A model generated the notes under the pieces. It did no database searches, had not been told where the DNA came from, and was given only the letters and a program-made list of their open reading frames with translations. 40,449 nucleotides of DNA from Bacteroidota bacterium. GTDB lineage: Bacteria > Bacteroidota > Bacteroidia > Chitinophagales > LD1. Below are positions 1-8,809 of this stretch, piece by piece. A program made the translations under genes and the position numbers. The stretch spans positions 1 through 40,449 of the forward strand of contig CANJVG010000017.1 in NCBI GenBank assembly GCA_947478005.1, read 5' to 3'. How positions within the stretch are numbered: position 1 is the stretch's first letter; the number at the start of each line of letters is the position of its first letter.

Positions 1-879
1 CGGGATGGCTATGTTCTTATTGACTTTATAAGCCCCGAAGAGGCCAAAATTATTGCCGAGAAGTTTTACGAATTTCATGACGACTTACCTAAAGGGTTTT
101 ACTCCGCTGCCTTTAGTGCCGATGAAAAATACAAGCAGGATATTTTTGTGCATACCGAAAAATATTTCCAAAACGCGGTCAATGAAAAATTTCAGGATTA
201 TAAAATATTGGGAAGTACATTTTTGTGCAAAGCAACTGGCGATGACGGCAAAGTTGGTGTTCATCAGGATTGGACAGTTACCGATGAATCAAAATATTAT
301 TCTGCCACGGTTTGGGTTCCCACACTTGATACTACGGAAGAGAACGGTGCATTAAGAGTTATACCCGGCAGCCATTTGTTTTTTAATGATTACAGAAGTA
401 AAAACATCCCAGTGAGTTATCGCGGCAATGAATCGTTACTATGGGAAAACATGATTACAGTGCCCATGAAAGCGGGTCAGGCATTTATTCTTAACCATGC
501 TGTCATACATGGCTCCTCTCCCAATCACACTAACCGAGAACGTTTAGCTATTGCTTACGGATTGGTGCCTAAAGATGCTGATTTGATTTTCTACCATAAA
601 AATGTGGATGAAAAAGGGGATAGAGTAGAGAAGTTTGAAATGCCGGATGATTTTTTTCAACGCTATTATAATTTAGGCGAGCGACCACTGTTTGGTAATG
701 TGGTGGAGGAGTTTGAATATCCTGTACCGGTAGTAAGTCGTCAAAGAATTAAGCAGCTTATCGATGACGAAAAAAGAAGGAGAGGTGGATTTATAGAAGC
801 CGATGATGAAGTTGTAATTCCCGAAAAACATTCGCTCTTCAACTTCGCACGAAAAATAAAAGAAAGTTTATTTCAATAA
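1..879 (+). CDS. PhyH-family Fe(II)/2-oxoglutarate dioxygenase, 5' truncated by window edge
   Basis: The reading frame is open from the first base, so the N-terminus lies outside the window; 292 codons are visible. The fold is the double-stranded beta-helix of the phytanoyl-CoA dioxygenase family (PF05721). The iron site is complete: His88-Gln-Asp90 (HxD, partial numbering), distal His170 in the motif HGSSPN, and an Arg about 10 residues later (near 179-181) that would bind the 2-oxoglutarate carboxylate. The family motif ENGALRVIPGSH lies between them. This family hydroxylates lipids, sugars or small molecules using O2; the substrate here is unknown. A polar, charged C-terminal extension of about 50 residues follows the catalytic core. 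A GT2 glycosyltransferase follows 44 bases downstream on the same strand, which suggests a role in making a surface molecule. An internal ATG at 148 is not the start because homology continues upstream of it. Confidence 0.9.
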   Translation, partial: RDGYVLIDFISPEEAKIIAEKFYEFHDDLPKGFYSAAFSADEKYKQDIFVHTEKYFQNAVNEKFQDYKILGSTFLCKATGDDGKVGVHQDWTVTDESKYYSATVWVPTLDTTEENGALRVIPGSHLFFNDYRSKNIPVSYRGNESLLWENMITVPMKAGQAFILNHAVIHGSSPNHTNRERLAIAYGLVPKDADLIFYHKNVDEKGDRVEKFEMPDDFFQRYYNLGERPLFGNVVEEFEYPVPVVSRQRIKQLIDDEKRRRGGFIEADDEVVIPEKHSLFNFARKIKESLFQ

Positions 880-923
880 TCTGCACAACCCGAAAACATT
901 CTGTTTAAAGTGTTACAAGTTCA

Positions 924-1625
924 ATGAAAGATAACCTAACCATTCAATCGCTCACAATTAGTGTTCCTGCATATAATGACAGTCAGTCGTTGGTTAAGTT
1001 AGTAGAAGAGTCTCAAAATCTATGTAAGCAACTCAACATGAATTTTGAAATGCTGATAATAAATGACGGCAGTCATGATGATACATTGAAGGTAGCGCAC
1101 GATTTGGCCAACAAGTACGGCAACATCAAAATAGTAAACCACGAAAAAAACCTTGGATTTGGGGAGACACTTAAAAAAGTATTCATGCTGCCAAAAACTG
1201 AATGGGTTCTTTTTTTACCGGGAGATAATCAGTTTCCTGTATCTAATCTTCTCAAGTTTTTGGAGATAAAAGATAACTACGATTACATTCTTGGTTTTAG
1301 AAAAGAACGAAAAGATACAGCCAACCGGAAATTGTATTCCTTGTTTTATAACCGCGTGGTTTCTCTTTTGTCCGGCTATAAAGTGAAGGATGTAAACAGT
1401 ATTGTTTTTTATCGCTCAAAAATTTTCGAAACCTTACAACTCAGAGGAAACAGTGCTTTTGTTCATGCCGAATTTTTCATTCGCACATCAAAAGCCAATT
1501 TTAGAATTACAGAAATAGAAGTGGTGCATCAAAAGCGTGAATTTGGTTTCGGGTCGGGGGGAAATTTGAGGGTAGCACTCAACACCTTCAAAGAACTATT
1601 TCTTTATATTGCAGGAAAAATCTGA
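924..1625 (+). CDS. Family 2 glycosyltransferase (dolichyl-phosphate-mannose-synthase-like)
   Basis: A 233-residue GT-A fold enzyme. It opens with the typical nucleotide-sugar binding strand SVPAYNDSQSL (13-23), followed by INDGSHDDT (46-54) and the acidic GDNQF (100-104) where the metal-binding DxD-type motif sits. The size and the single GT domain resemble DPM1/DesV-type GT2 enzymes that load a sugar onto a lipid phosphate carrier. No C-terminal membrane segments are seen, so it is probably a soluble or peripheral cytoplasmic protein. It sits between a PhyH oxygenase and a sugar-modifying cupin whose start nearly touches its stop, so the three are probably co-transcribed. Donor and acceptor are not predictable. 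The family call is firm. Confidence 0.88.
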   Translation: MKDNLTIQSLTISVPAYNDSQSLVKLVEESQNLCKQLNMNFEMLIINDGSHDDTLKVAHDLANKYGNIKIVNHEKNLGFGETLKKVFMLPKTEWVLFLPGDNQFPVSNLLKFLEIKDNYDYILGFRKERKDTANRKLYSLFYNRVVSLLSGYKVKDVNSIVFYRSKIFETLQLRGNSAFVHAEFFIRTSKANFRITEIEVVHQKREFGFGSGGNLRVALNTFKELFLYIAGKI

Positions 1626-1626
1626 C

Positions 1627-2034
1627 GTGAATATTAAGATTGAAAAATGTCCTGCTTACCATGATGAACGAGGTGATTTAATCCAGTTTGTAACGCAGCA
1701 ATTGCTTCAGGAAGAAGCGCTGCATTTCGGCCAGGTTTATCTACTTACGTTTAACGGGAAAGACATTGTTCGCGGCAATCACTATCATAATCATTCGAGC
1801 GAAATATTCTGTTTGATTTCGGGAAGTGTAGAAATGATATTTGAAGATGTGCTTACCAAAGAGCGGATACACAAGAGTTTTACTTCTGACAAAAATGAAT
1901 TCTTCAGAATTTGCATTGGTGAAAAAATCGCCCACTGCATTAAGAGCAGTTCTGACTTTGCGGTGCTGGTTAGTTTTAGCTCCAAGGAATTTGACATGAA
2001 TGAGCAGGATAAAATTCTTTACCCATTGGTGTAA
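1627..2034 (+). CDS. Cupin-domain sugar-nucleotide-modifying protein (FdtA/WxcM or CapF C-terminal type)
   Basis: About 135 residues forming one cupin. The N-terminus carries DERGDLIQFV, typical of dTDP-sugar 3,4-ketoisomerases (FdtA/WxcM). The motif RGNHYHNHSSEIFCLISGSV carries the metal-binding histidines and glutamate seen in the cupin of CapF. Members act on nucleotide-linked keto-sugars during surface polysaccharide synthesis. I chose the GTG at 1627, one base after the TGA of the glycosyltransferase gene. An in-frame TTG at 1609 would overlap that gene and add six residues. The SGNH gene begins three bases after its stop, so translation is probably coupled. Epimerase, isomerase and plain cupin roles cannot be separated by eye. 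Confidence 0.78.
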   Translation: MNIKIEKCPAYHDERGDLIQFVTQQLLQEEALHFGQVYLLTFNGKDIVRGNHYHNHSSEIFCLISGSVEMIFEDVLTKERIHKSFTSDKNEFFRICIGEKIAHCIKSSSDFAVLVSFSSKEFDMNEQDKILYPLV

Positions 2035-2037
2035 GCT

Positions 2038-3198
2038 ATGCATAAGTCGAACGTAAGATTGTGGCTCTTTCGATTTATTCTGTTGCTGATAGTAATCGCA
2101 GCACTTGAAGCCATAGGTTATCTGGGCATGTGGGTCAACAGCCGCTCCTTCGACTATTTGTCCAACAAAAATTATTTCAACATAAGGGCAATGTTATTGG
2201 GCGACAAAAATCCGGAATGCTTTCCACGTTATCTTTCTTTGCCTTATCTAGGATACATACCTTATCCAGGTTATAGAAGACATGGAGTTGTTCAGCACAA
2301 TGAAGGTGGTTATCGTGGTAATATTGTGCCACTTGTAAAAACAGATAAGTTCAGAATTCTTTGTTTGGGGGGGTCTACAACTTATGGACTTGGAGTGGAT
2401 TCGCCTTCGCAAACTTTTCCCGAAAGGTTAAAGGATTTAGTTAATGACTATATCCTTAAAGATAGTTCTCTTCGCAAAAAATATAGTGGTGCAGAAGTTA
2501 TCAATGCAGGATTGGAAGCAGGCAATTCTGCTGAGGAATTGCAACAATATATATTTAAGTACAGGTATTATCAACCCGATGTGGTTGTTGTACACAGCGG
2601 AGTGAATGATGCTTTATTAGTGCGAGATGCAAAACCTGATTTTCAGTTAGACTATACACACTATCGTAGAATGAATTTTCATTTAGAGCCGCTCCCAATG
2701 CCAGCCCGAACGTTGATGAATTCCTACCTGATGAGTTTTTTTACCATACGGTGTTTCTACCACAGTTTTGCCGATAACTCTGGTGATGAATTTCAACATA
2801 GTGGTATGCAAACTTTCTGCAAATGGTCACACATAAATCTGGACAAAGTTTTGAAAAATCAACAATACGAACTCTACCCTTTTTATAAAAACAGCAAGAG
2901 TTTGTATTCGGAAATTACCAATGACAGTATCTCCTTAATCGTCTTTCCCAATGCACTGAATGTAAATTTTGTAAAGGATTCGTCTTATAAGAAATTATGC
3001 GCTTTGCATGCTTCATTGTCGCAAAACCTTTGTAAAAATTTTAATGGTATGTTTGTACCTTTCGACTTTGATTCTATAAAAGACAATTCCTGCTGGTTAG
3101 ATGATTGCCATGTAAATGCTAAAGGCGAAAATTTTAAATCATTAATTTTATTCCCGTTTGTTGTAAATGCTTTAAAACATAAGAATCACCTCAATTGA
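2038..3198 (+). CDS. Membrane-anchored SGNH/GDSL-family hydrolase or acyl-esterase
   Basis: A 386-residue protein. One N-terminal transmembrane helix (about 8-30, very hydrophobic) is followed by a periplasmic SGNH domain. Block I is LCLGGSTTYGLG with the nucleophile Ser113, block III is GVND (188-191), and block V has Asp355 and His358 in LDDCHVN, so all catalytic elements are present. The family removes or transfers O-acetyl and other acyl groups on glycans, lipids or peptidoglycan. The gene starts three bases after the cupin stop and precedes another SGNH-like gene, so the same operon encodes two possible acyl editors. I infer a role in acylation or deacylation of a surface glycan. Confidence 0.82.
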   Translation: MHKSNVRLWLFRFILLLIVIAALEAIGYLGMWVNSRSFDYLSNKNYFNIRAMLLGDKNPECFPRYLSLPYLGYIPYPGYRRHGVVQHNEGGYRGNIVPLVKTDKFRILCLGGSTTYGLGVDSPSQTFPERLKDLVNDYILKDSSLRKKYSGAEVINAGLEAGNSAEELQQYIFKYRYYQPDVVVVHSGVNDALLVRDAKPDFQLDYTHYRRMNFHLEPLPMPARTLMNSYLMSFFTIRCFYHSFADNSGDEFQHSGMQTFCKWSHINLDKVLKNQQYELYPFYKNSKSLYSEITNDSISLIVFPNALNVNFVKDSSYKKLCALHASLSQNLCKNFNGMFVPFDFDSIKDNSCWLDDCHVNAKGENFKSLILFPFVVNALKHKNHLN

Positions 3199-3221
3199 GA
3201 TAGACAACTAATACCATCCGC

Positions 3222-4247
3222 ATGAAAAATGTACTTCAGGGAGTTCTTATTTCTGTTCTATCAGTACTAGTGATTTTTGGAATCTTAGAAACGGTTGTCA
3301 GGTTGTCGGGCTATAAAAGTTTTCCTTATGTTGTATTTCAGATGAGGGGGACAAGAATGGAGCCTCGGCCTTTGTTTAATCCTGACACAGCAGTTGGAAT
3401 AAAATTAGATAGCGGTACTTATAAAATATACTATGAGGATGGCACTTATTGGCAAGCGACCAACAATAAATTTGGGTGGAGAATTACCTCTAACGATACT
3501 TCTCTGTATTTAGAGTCCTGTTTACACCATATTGATATTTTCGGCTGCTCCTTTTCTTATGGTACAGGGTTGGCTGACTCGCAGACCTATCCCTTTTTAC
3601 TGCAACATAGAATGCCTGATTACCGAATTAATAATTACGCGGTACCTGGTCATGGTATGGCACAGAACTTCGTTAAATTGACAGAGCAGATATCTATAGA
3701 CAGTGGGGCTGTTATTGTTTATGCCTATATAGCCGGGCACGATTTCAAAACCAATCATGCCAATAGGAAAAAAATGTATCCCAGTAAAAATTACTTGAAG
3801 GGCTACTATTACTTGTACCTCACAGAATCCCTCGAAGTGGTAAGAACACGGTATGACTATGAGCCGTGGCCTCTGGTTCAATATTCTGCTCTGTTCAACT
3901 TTTTGGAGGATAAATATTTAGCCTTTTTAGACAACGATAAGAGCAGGCATCAAGCATCAAAGAAAGCGGTTGTTTATTTAAACGAACTGTGTCAAAAAAA
4001 GCATGCAAAATTTATCTTTACCGTATTAGACCGAGAGGAAGTCTCGGCTGATATGCTTTTGTTTTGTAAGCAAAACAAAATTGCCTGTGCCGATATTTCG
4101 GTGGATATAAGCACTCCAAAATATAATTTGATGCCTTATGACGACCATCCGAATTTTGCTGCCAATAAATTGTTTGCGGAAAAATTATATGCCTACTTAG
4201 TGCAAAATAATTATGTAACCAAGTACAGCGTGGCAAAAGATAAATGA
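3222..4247 (+). CDS. Membrane-anchored SGNH-like hydrolase, divergent
   Basis: A 341-residue protein built like its upstream neighbour: a transmembrane helix at about 7-29, then an SGNH-like domain. Block I is IFGCSFSYGTGL (nucleophile Ser110) and block V is YDDHPNFAAN with Asp307 and His309. The usual GxND oxyanion block is replaced by YIAGHDF (169-175), so the oxyanion Asn is not obvious and activity may differ from the neighbour. It lies 23 bases after the first SGNH gene and 3 bases before a DUF1800 gene, so it is part of the same run. Confidence is good for the fold and lower for catalysis. Confidence 0.72.
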   Translation: MKNVLQGVLISVLSVLVIFGILETVVRLSGYKSFPYVVFQMRGTRMEPRPLFNPDTAVGIKLDSGTYKIYYEDGTYWQATNNKFGWRITSNDTSLYLESCLHHIDIFGCSFSYGTGLADSQTYPFLLQHRMPDYRINNYAVPGHGMAQNFVKLTEQISIDSGAVIVYAYIAGHDFKTNHANRKKMYPSKNYLKGYYYLYLTESLEVVRTRYDYEPWPLVQYSALFNFLEDKYLAFLDNDKSRHQASKKAVVYLNELCQKKHAKFIFTVLDREEVSADMLLFCKQNKIACADISVDISTPKYNLMPYDDHPNFAANKLFAEKLYAYLVQNNYVTKYSVAKDK

Positions 4248-4250
4248 GCT

Positions 4251-5831
4251 ATGGCAAATGCTGCATCATATAGTCTGAATGCCGTTAGCGGTCAACTGCT
4301 GATGAAAGACCTGCTGCATTTCCTGGGGCGTACTTTGTTTGGCGCGGGGCATAAGGAGTTTAAGCATTTCGAAAATAAAACGGTAGCTGAGTGTTTAGAT
4401 ATTCTTCTCCAACAATCGCCCGCTGCGCCTGCACCGCTGCAGGACGACCCTGATACACAGGATGGGCTGGTGCCTGACGGCTCTACATGGGTCAACGCGC
4501 CCTTTGAAAACGAGGACGTGGACAAGCATAGAAGAACCTACTTGAAGGCGTGGTGGATGGGGCAAATTATCAACCGCGATTTTTCGCTTACCGAAAAGAT
4601 GACCTTATTTTGGCACAATCACTTTGTAACACAAGCCGATATTGTGAAAGACAGCCGCTATTCTTACCGCTACGTAAACATGCTGCGCGCTCATGCGCTG
4701 GGTAATTTCAAACAGCTTGTTCGCCAGGGTACTACTAATGTGGGCATGCTGGTGTATTTAAACGGAAACAACAATAGCAAAGCGGCACCCAATGAAAATT
4801 TCAGCCGCGAGTTGCTCGAGCTTTTTACACTGGGCAAAACGCCCGATGTGCATTATACTGAAGAGGATGTAAAAGCAGCAGCGCGTATACTTAGCGGCTG
4901 GAAAGATGACCGTGAAAACATTTGCGAAAAATTTTACCCTGAACTGCACGACACAGCCGACAAACTGTTTTCGCCCTATTTTGAAAATGAAATTATAAAG
5001 GGTAGAGGCGGAGCCGATGGCGCTAAAGAAATTGATGCGCTGCTCGCTATGATTTTTAAACGAAAAGAAACAGCAGGGTTTGTGTGTAGGAATCTATACC
5101 GCTGGTTTGTAACCGCACATATTGACGAGCAGGCAGAGAGCAAAATTATTCAACCTTTGGCACAAATTTTCATTAAGCATAATTTTGAAATTGCTCCGGT
5201 GCTCCGCGCCTTGCTGGGCAGTGAACATTTTTTTGATGCCACCTTTCGCGGATGCATTGTCAAAAACCCGGTGGAGTTTTTTGTGGGGGCTACCAAACAG
5301 TTTGATATTGTTTTTCCGGCAAGCACTGTAGAAACGCACCTGTGCTGGGCGCATTACTATTTTAATATCGGTGGATTGAGTATGAGTATAGGTGACCCGC
5401 CCAGTGTGGCCGGCTGGCTGGCATATTATCAGGCACCTAAGTACCATCAGTGGTGGATTAATTCATACACCTTAGGTTTTAGAATGAAGATAGCCGATAG
5501 CCTGTATTTAGACGAAGGCACTAACTGCAACGGCATCAACATAAAGTTTGACTACCTGCGTTTTGCTTCTGCATTTGAAAAAGCGGACGATGTAAATAAG
5601 TTAGTGAGCGAAAGTTTAGCCATGTTGTGTGCGGTAAAGATAAGCGAACGCGCTCATGCAAAACTCAAAGGCATTTTGCTCAACGGTTTTAAAAACGAAG
5701 AGGAGTGGCGTGCGAAATGGAATCAGCTTTCGGCAAATGAAAATGATACTGGGCTGAAGAAAGATATGGCTACCCGCTTAAGATTATTTTTTGGCGGCAT
5801 TATGAATATGCCCGAATATCAAATGATGTAA
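4251..5831 (+). CDS. DUF1800 family protein (copy 1)
   Basis: A 526-residue member of PF08811, a family without an established biochemical role. Hallmarks seen: LLHFLGRTLFG near the start (21-31), EKMTLFWHNHF (115-125), NENFSRELLELFTLG (181-195) and YTEEDVKAAARILSGW (202-217). No signal peptide is evident, which fits many family members in Bacteroidota. The next gene starts four bases downstream and belongs to DUF1501, its constant partner family, so the two almost certainly act together. A paralogous pair lies at 8810-11797. The base composition looks richer in GC than the SGNH genes before it, which may mean a different history from the glycan genes upstream. Confidence 0.9.
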   Translation: MANAASYSLNAVSGQLLMKDLLHFLGRTLFGAGHKEFKHFENKTVAECLDILLQQSPAAPAPLQDDPDTQDGLVPDGSTWVNAPFENEDVDKHRRTYLKAWWMGQIINRDFSLTEKMTLFWHNHFVTQADIVKDSRYSYRYVNMLRAHALGNFKQLVRQGTTNVGMLVYLNGNNNSKAAPNENFSRELLELFTLGKTPDVHYTEEDVKAAARILSGWKDDRENICEKFYPELHDTADKLFSPYFENEIIKGRGGADGAKEIDALLAMIFKRKETAGFVCRNLYRWFVTAHIDEQAESKIIQPLAQIFIKHNFEIAPVLRALLGSEHFFDATFRGCIVKNPVEFFVGATKQFDIVFPASTVETHLCWAHYYFNIGGLSMSIGDPPSVAGWLAYYQAPKYHQWWINSYTLGFRMKIADSLYLDEGTNCNGINIKFDYLRFASAFEKADDVNKLVSESLAMLCAVKISERAHAKLKGILLNGFKNEEEWRAKWNQLSANENDTGLKKDMATRLRLFFGGIMNMPEYQMM

Positions 5832-5835
5832 GGCC

Positions 5836-7098
5836 ATGAAAAGAAAAACCTTTATCAAGAACGCAGCACTTGCCGCTTTGCTGCCTTATGCACTCAACGC
5901 CCTTACAGCTTGTAACCGTTTAACCAGCAGCAATCAGAAACGCGTTTTGGTGCTCATTCAATTAGTGGGTGGTAACGATGGGCTGAACACCCTCATTCCG
6001 CTCGACCGGTATAAGAACCTGTTAAAGGCGCGGCCCAATTTGCTTATTCCCGAAAATAAAATTCTCCCGCTCAAGGGTTTTTCGAACGTGGGTTTGCACC
6101 CCGGCTTAGGCGGCATCAAAGATTTGTTTGACAATAAACTGGCTGGTTTTGTGCAGGGCGTGGGTTACGAAAACCCCAGCTATTCACATTTTCGGGCTTC
6201 CGATATATGGCTTACGGGCTCGCAGAGTTCGCAGGTGATTTACACGGGTTGGCTGGCGCGCTATCTCGAAACTATTTTTAAAGGTTACCCTGCAGGCTTT
6301 CCGAGCGATACGCACACCGACCCGCCCGCTATTAAAATAGGAGACACCGGTACTTATCTTTTTCAGGGCACCAGTATGGATATGAGTGTTGTTATTGACC
6401 CGGCTACTCCTTTTGCAGCGCCCGATGTAGATACCGATGCAGGCGAAACCGACAGCTTTGCCGGGCAGGAGGTAAAGAGCATTCGCGAAATTTTATTGCA
6501 AACCAACAAATATGCTCTGGTTATTAATAAGGCGTTGGGTACTTCTATCGAACATTCAAAACTGTATCCTAAACAAGGAACCAATCCGCTGGCAGACCAG
6601 CTGAAAGTAGTGGCTAAACTGATTAAGGGCGGGCTCGAAACACAAGTGTATTTAGTGGACTTAAAAGGTTTCGATACCCACGATGAGCAAGCCGATAAAA
6701 AAGACCCTACCAAGGGCGCTCATGCGGAGCTGATGGCGCAGCTTAGCCAGGGCATCACCTGCTTTTGGGACGACATGAACCGCATGGGGCGAGAGCAGGA
6801 TGTAATGGGTATGACTTTTTCGGAATTCGGAAGAAGAATAATCGCAAACGCAGGTAACGGAACCGACCACGGCTCCTCACAGCCCTTGTTTTATTTTGGG
6901 GCCAATGTGCACGCGGGTATTACCGGCACCAATCCTGTTATTAATGACAACATTACCGCCAACGATAACCTGGCTTTGCAATACGATTACCGCGCGGTGT
7001 TTGGCTCGCTGCTGCGCCAGTGGGCGGGGGCTTCGGCTGCGGCTGTAAGCGAGGCGCTGCCAGGCAGTTTTCCCAATATTAAACTGGTGAACGTATAA
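5836..7098 (+). CDS. DUF1501 family lipoprotein (copy 1)
   Basis: A 420-residue member of PF07394, an alkaline-phosphatase/sulfatase-superfamily-like family of unknown substrate. The N-terminus has basic residues, a hydrophobic stretch and the lipobox LTAC with Cys26, so it is probably exported and lipidated. Family motifs seen: VGGNDGLNTLIP (44-55), KGFDTH (277-282), FSEFGRR, and NGTDHG (Asp344, His345), the last two resembling metal-binding segments of the superfamily. It follows the DUF1800 gene by four bases. Its stop faces the stop of an arylsulfotransferase-like gene. A hydrolytic role on sulfate or phosphate esters is possible, but this is inference only. Confidence 0.9.
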   Translation: MKRKTFIKNAALAALLPYALNALTACNRLTSSNQKRVLVLIQLVGGNDGLNTLIPLDRYKNLLKARPNLLIPENKILPLKGFSNVGLHPGLGGIKDLFDNKLAGFVQGVGYENPSYSHFRASDIWLTGSQSSQVIYTGWLARYLETIFKGYPAGFPSDTHTDPPAIKIGDTGTYLFQGTSMDMSVVIDPATPFAAPDVDTDAGETDSFAGQEVKSIREILLQTNKYALVINKALGTSIEHSKLYPKQGTNPLADQLKVVAKLIKGGLETQVYLVDLKGFDTHDEQADKKDPTKGAHAELMAQLSQGITCFWDDMNRMGREQDVMGMTFSEFGRRIIANAGNGTDHGSSQPLFYFGANVHAGITGTNPVINDNITANDNLALQYDYRAVFGSLLRQWAGASAAAVSEALPGSFPNIKLVNV

Positions 7099-7100
7099 CA

Positions 7101-7115
7101 ATAGTTTGAAACTAT
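7101..7115. terminator. Short palindrome between convergent genes, weak terminator candidate
   Basis: ATAGTTT and AAACTAT flank a single G, a perfect inverted repeat placed between the stop codons of the DUF1501 gene and the opposing arylsulfotransferase-like gene. The stem is AT-rich and short with no clear U-run, so termination is only suggested by position. Confidence 0.25.
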
Positions 7116-7118
7116 AAC

Positions 7119-8711
7119 TTAGTTTACAATCGGCCTCGACACCGAAAACCCGATACCGTATTTGCCTTCTACGCAATAAGTAGCACCCTTTTCGGCTTTA
7201 ATCGAATTCCCTTGACCGGCTTTTTCAATGGCAAGGTTATCTTTTCCTGATAACTTATACCAAGTATAATCCTGAAATTCACCTATAGCTTTCAATAAAA
7301 CGCTTTCTTTCACTATCACCGGTCGCGGTGGTTTAGGCCAGTTTTGCAGCAGGTGTGCCTTGTAGGTATAAATACATTTAGGCAATTGATATACCCCATA
7401 GCTACCATCATGGCGGCTGTACTCTAAAACCGGACGATAATTTTTAGTAGTGCTGGTGTCGCTCTTTTCAAAAAAACCATAACCCACGGCATAGTCGCCA
7501 TTAGGGCTGTAATCCATATTGCCCTGCCCATCTGCCAAATACCTTGTTTTAAGGTCAATGTATTTTACCAGTGTTACGCGCTGTGTTTTTTTATCCATGT
7601 CGAATAATACTCCGCGTGCGGGTTTGTTTCCTTCTCCGTTGGAGTAAATAGAATAAGTAACGGTACTGCCGTTATCGTGAAGCAAATTAAAATCGTGCGG
7701 GTCGAACCATTCAATAGTGTCCTTGCCCGATACAATGGGTAAGTCTGAATAATTGATTTGCCACATAATATGTCCATCGGTTCTTGAGAATTTACCAATG
7801 CCTATTTTCTTCATGGCATAAAGAATGTTGCCGTCATAATCCCATAATGCAGAAGTCAACCTTGTCCATTCTACAATTTCAGCGTGTCTTGAGGCAAATG
7901 CCCTTCCCTTGAGTGTTTCTTTAAACTGAAATATATTCGGGTCTAGATGTTTCATGGGATCCCAGTTAAAAAGCAAATTATTATTGGTATCCAGAATCTG
8001 AATATAATCTACATTGCAGTGCACGGCAGTGTCTTTCGCATTGCAGGTGTAGGAAGTCAGGTTCAGGTAAATACTCTTCTTGGTATCTACCATGCGCTCG
8101 TTGCGTTCGTTCAAACGCAGATCATGAAAATACATATTAAGCCCGTTGAGCTTGCTGCGCACCGTGTCGGTTATTTCCATTTTTTCGTTGAGCAAAACAT
8201 AACCTGCAAACTCGGGGTCTACCAACTGCCCTATACCCTTAGCTTGTTTCGAACGAATTTTGTAAAGCGAAAAATGCCCTGCATGAACTTTTGCATCAAT
8301 CAAAAAATCGAAACGGTATTGCTTCGCCTGCTCATATTCATTAAACACTTCGGGACTGAAATAAGCAGTGGACGCATACCAGCGCGGTGGCCACGGAGCA
8401 TCGGCATCTACAATCTGCACGGTATTTACATAGGGCTTGGCTTCGGTTCTGCCGTCAAAGCGGGCTACATCGGCTGTGGTTAAAATAATTGAAGTGTTTG
8501 AATCGTGATTAGAAAAAGAACTGAGCAACGGAGGCACCCACTGTAACAGGTCATCCATACTGCCTTCGCTCAGCGAATCAATATTGACGGGGTTAACGTA
8601 ATGATTGATTTGCGCTTTATCGCGGTGGCACGATTCAACCAAACTCAGCAATACAAAAAACACGATACCCCACCAAACAGAGAAAGATTTAATACTGAAC
8701 CATGATGCCAT
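7119..8711 (-). CDS. Arylsulfotransferase (ASST)-like beta-propeller lipoprotein
   Basis: A 530-residue exported protein: a hydrophobic N-terminus ending at Cys28 (VESC, an imperfect lipobox), then a long region rich in short beta strands. The segment DPHDFNLLHDNGS, followed shortly by KPARGVLFDMD, resembles the core of the ASST families (PF05935/PF14269), where a His in a propeller carries the sulfo group from a phenolic sulfate donor to an acceptor. A short C-terminal module (about 470-530) could be a separate domain. I cannot confirm the catalytic His. It sits between two DUF1800-DUF1501 pairs on the opposite strand, which hints that sulfate-ester chemistry links them. The ATG at 8711 gives a proper signal sequence. 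Confidence 0.6.
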   Translation of the reverse strand: MASWFSIKSFSVWWGIVFFVLLSLVESCHRDKAQINHYVNPVNIDSLSEGSMDDLLQWVPPLLSSFSNHDSNTSIILTTADVARFDGRTEAKPYVNTVQIVDADAPWPPRWYASTAYFSPEVFNEYEQAKQYRFDFLIDAKVHAGHFSLYKIRSKQAKGIGQLVDPEFAGYVLLNEKMEITDTVRSKLNGLNMYFHDLRLNERNERMVDTKKSIYLNLTSYTCNAKDTAVHCNVDYIQILDTNNNLLFNWDPMKHLDPNIFQFKETLKGRAFASRHAEIVEWTRLTSALWDYDGNILYAMKKIGIGKFSRTDGHIMWQINYSDLPIVSGKDTIEWFDPHDFNLLHDNGSTVTYSIYSNGEGNKPARGVLFDMDKKTQRVTLVKYIDLKTRYLADGQGNMDYSPNGDYAVGYGFFEKSDTSTTKNYRPVLEYSRHDGSYGVYQLPKCIYTYKAHLLQNWPKPPRPVIVKESVLLKAIGEFQDYTWYKLSGKDNLAIEKAGQGNSIKAEKGATYCVEGKYGIGFSVSRPIVN

Positions 8712-8721
8712 ACCGTATATT

Positions 8722-8729
8722 TATTTTTG
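8722..8729 (+). promoter_or_regulatory. Candidate Bacteroidota -7 box (TATTTTTG)
   Basis: The octamer matches the TAnnTTTG consensus of the Bacteroidota primary sigma factor and lies in the divergent gap, facing the second DUF1800 gene. No convincing -33 TTTG was found at the right spacing, so this is a weak call. Confidence 0.3.
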
Positions 8730-8809
8730 CGAAGACAAAAAAAAGATAATTTCAAGCCGCATAACTAAATACCGTGAAAAACATTTCGCGTTCCCACTTT
8801 CTGCTCGAT

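Noticed and set aside
7947-8483. 178-codon open frame on the + strand
   Set aside because: It is a shadow of the arylsulfotransferase-like gene on the - strand and has no recognisable domain.
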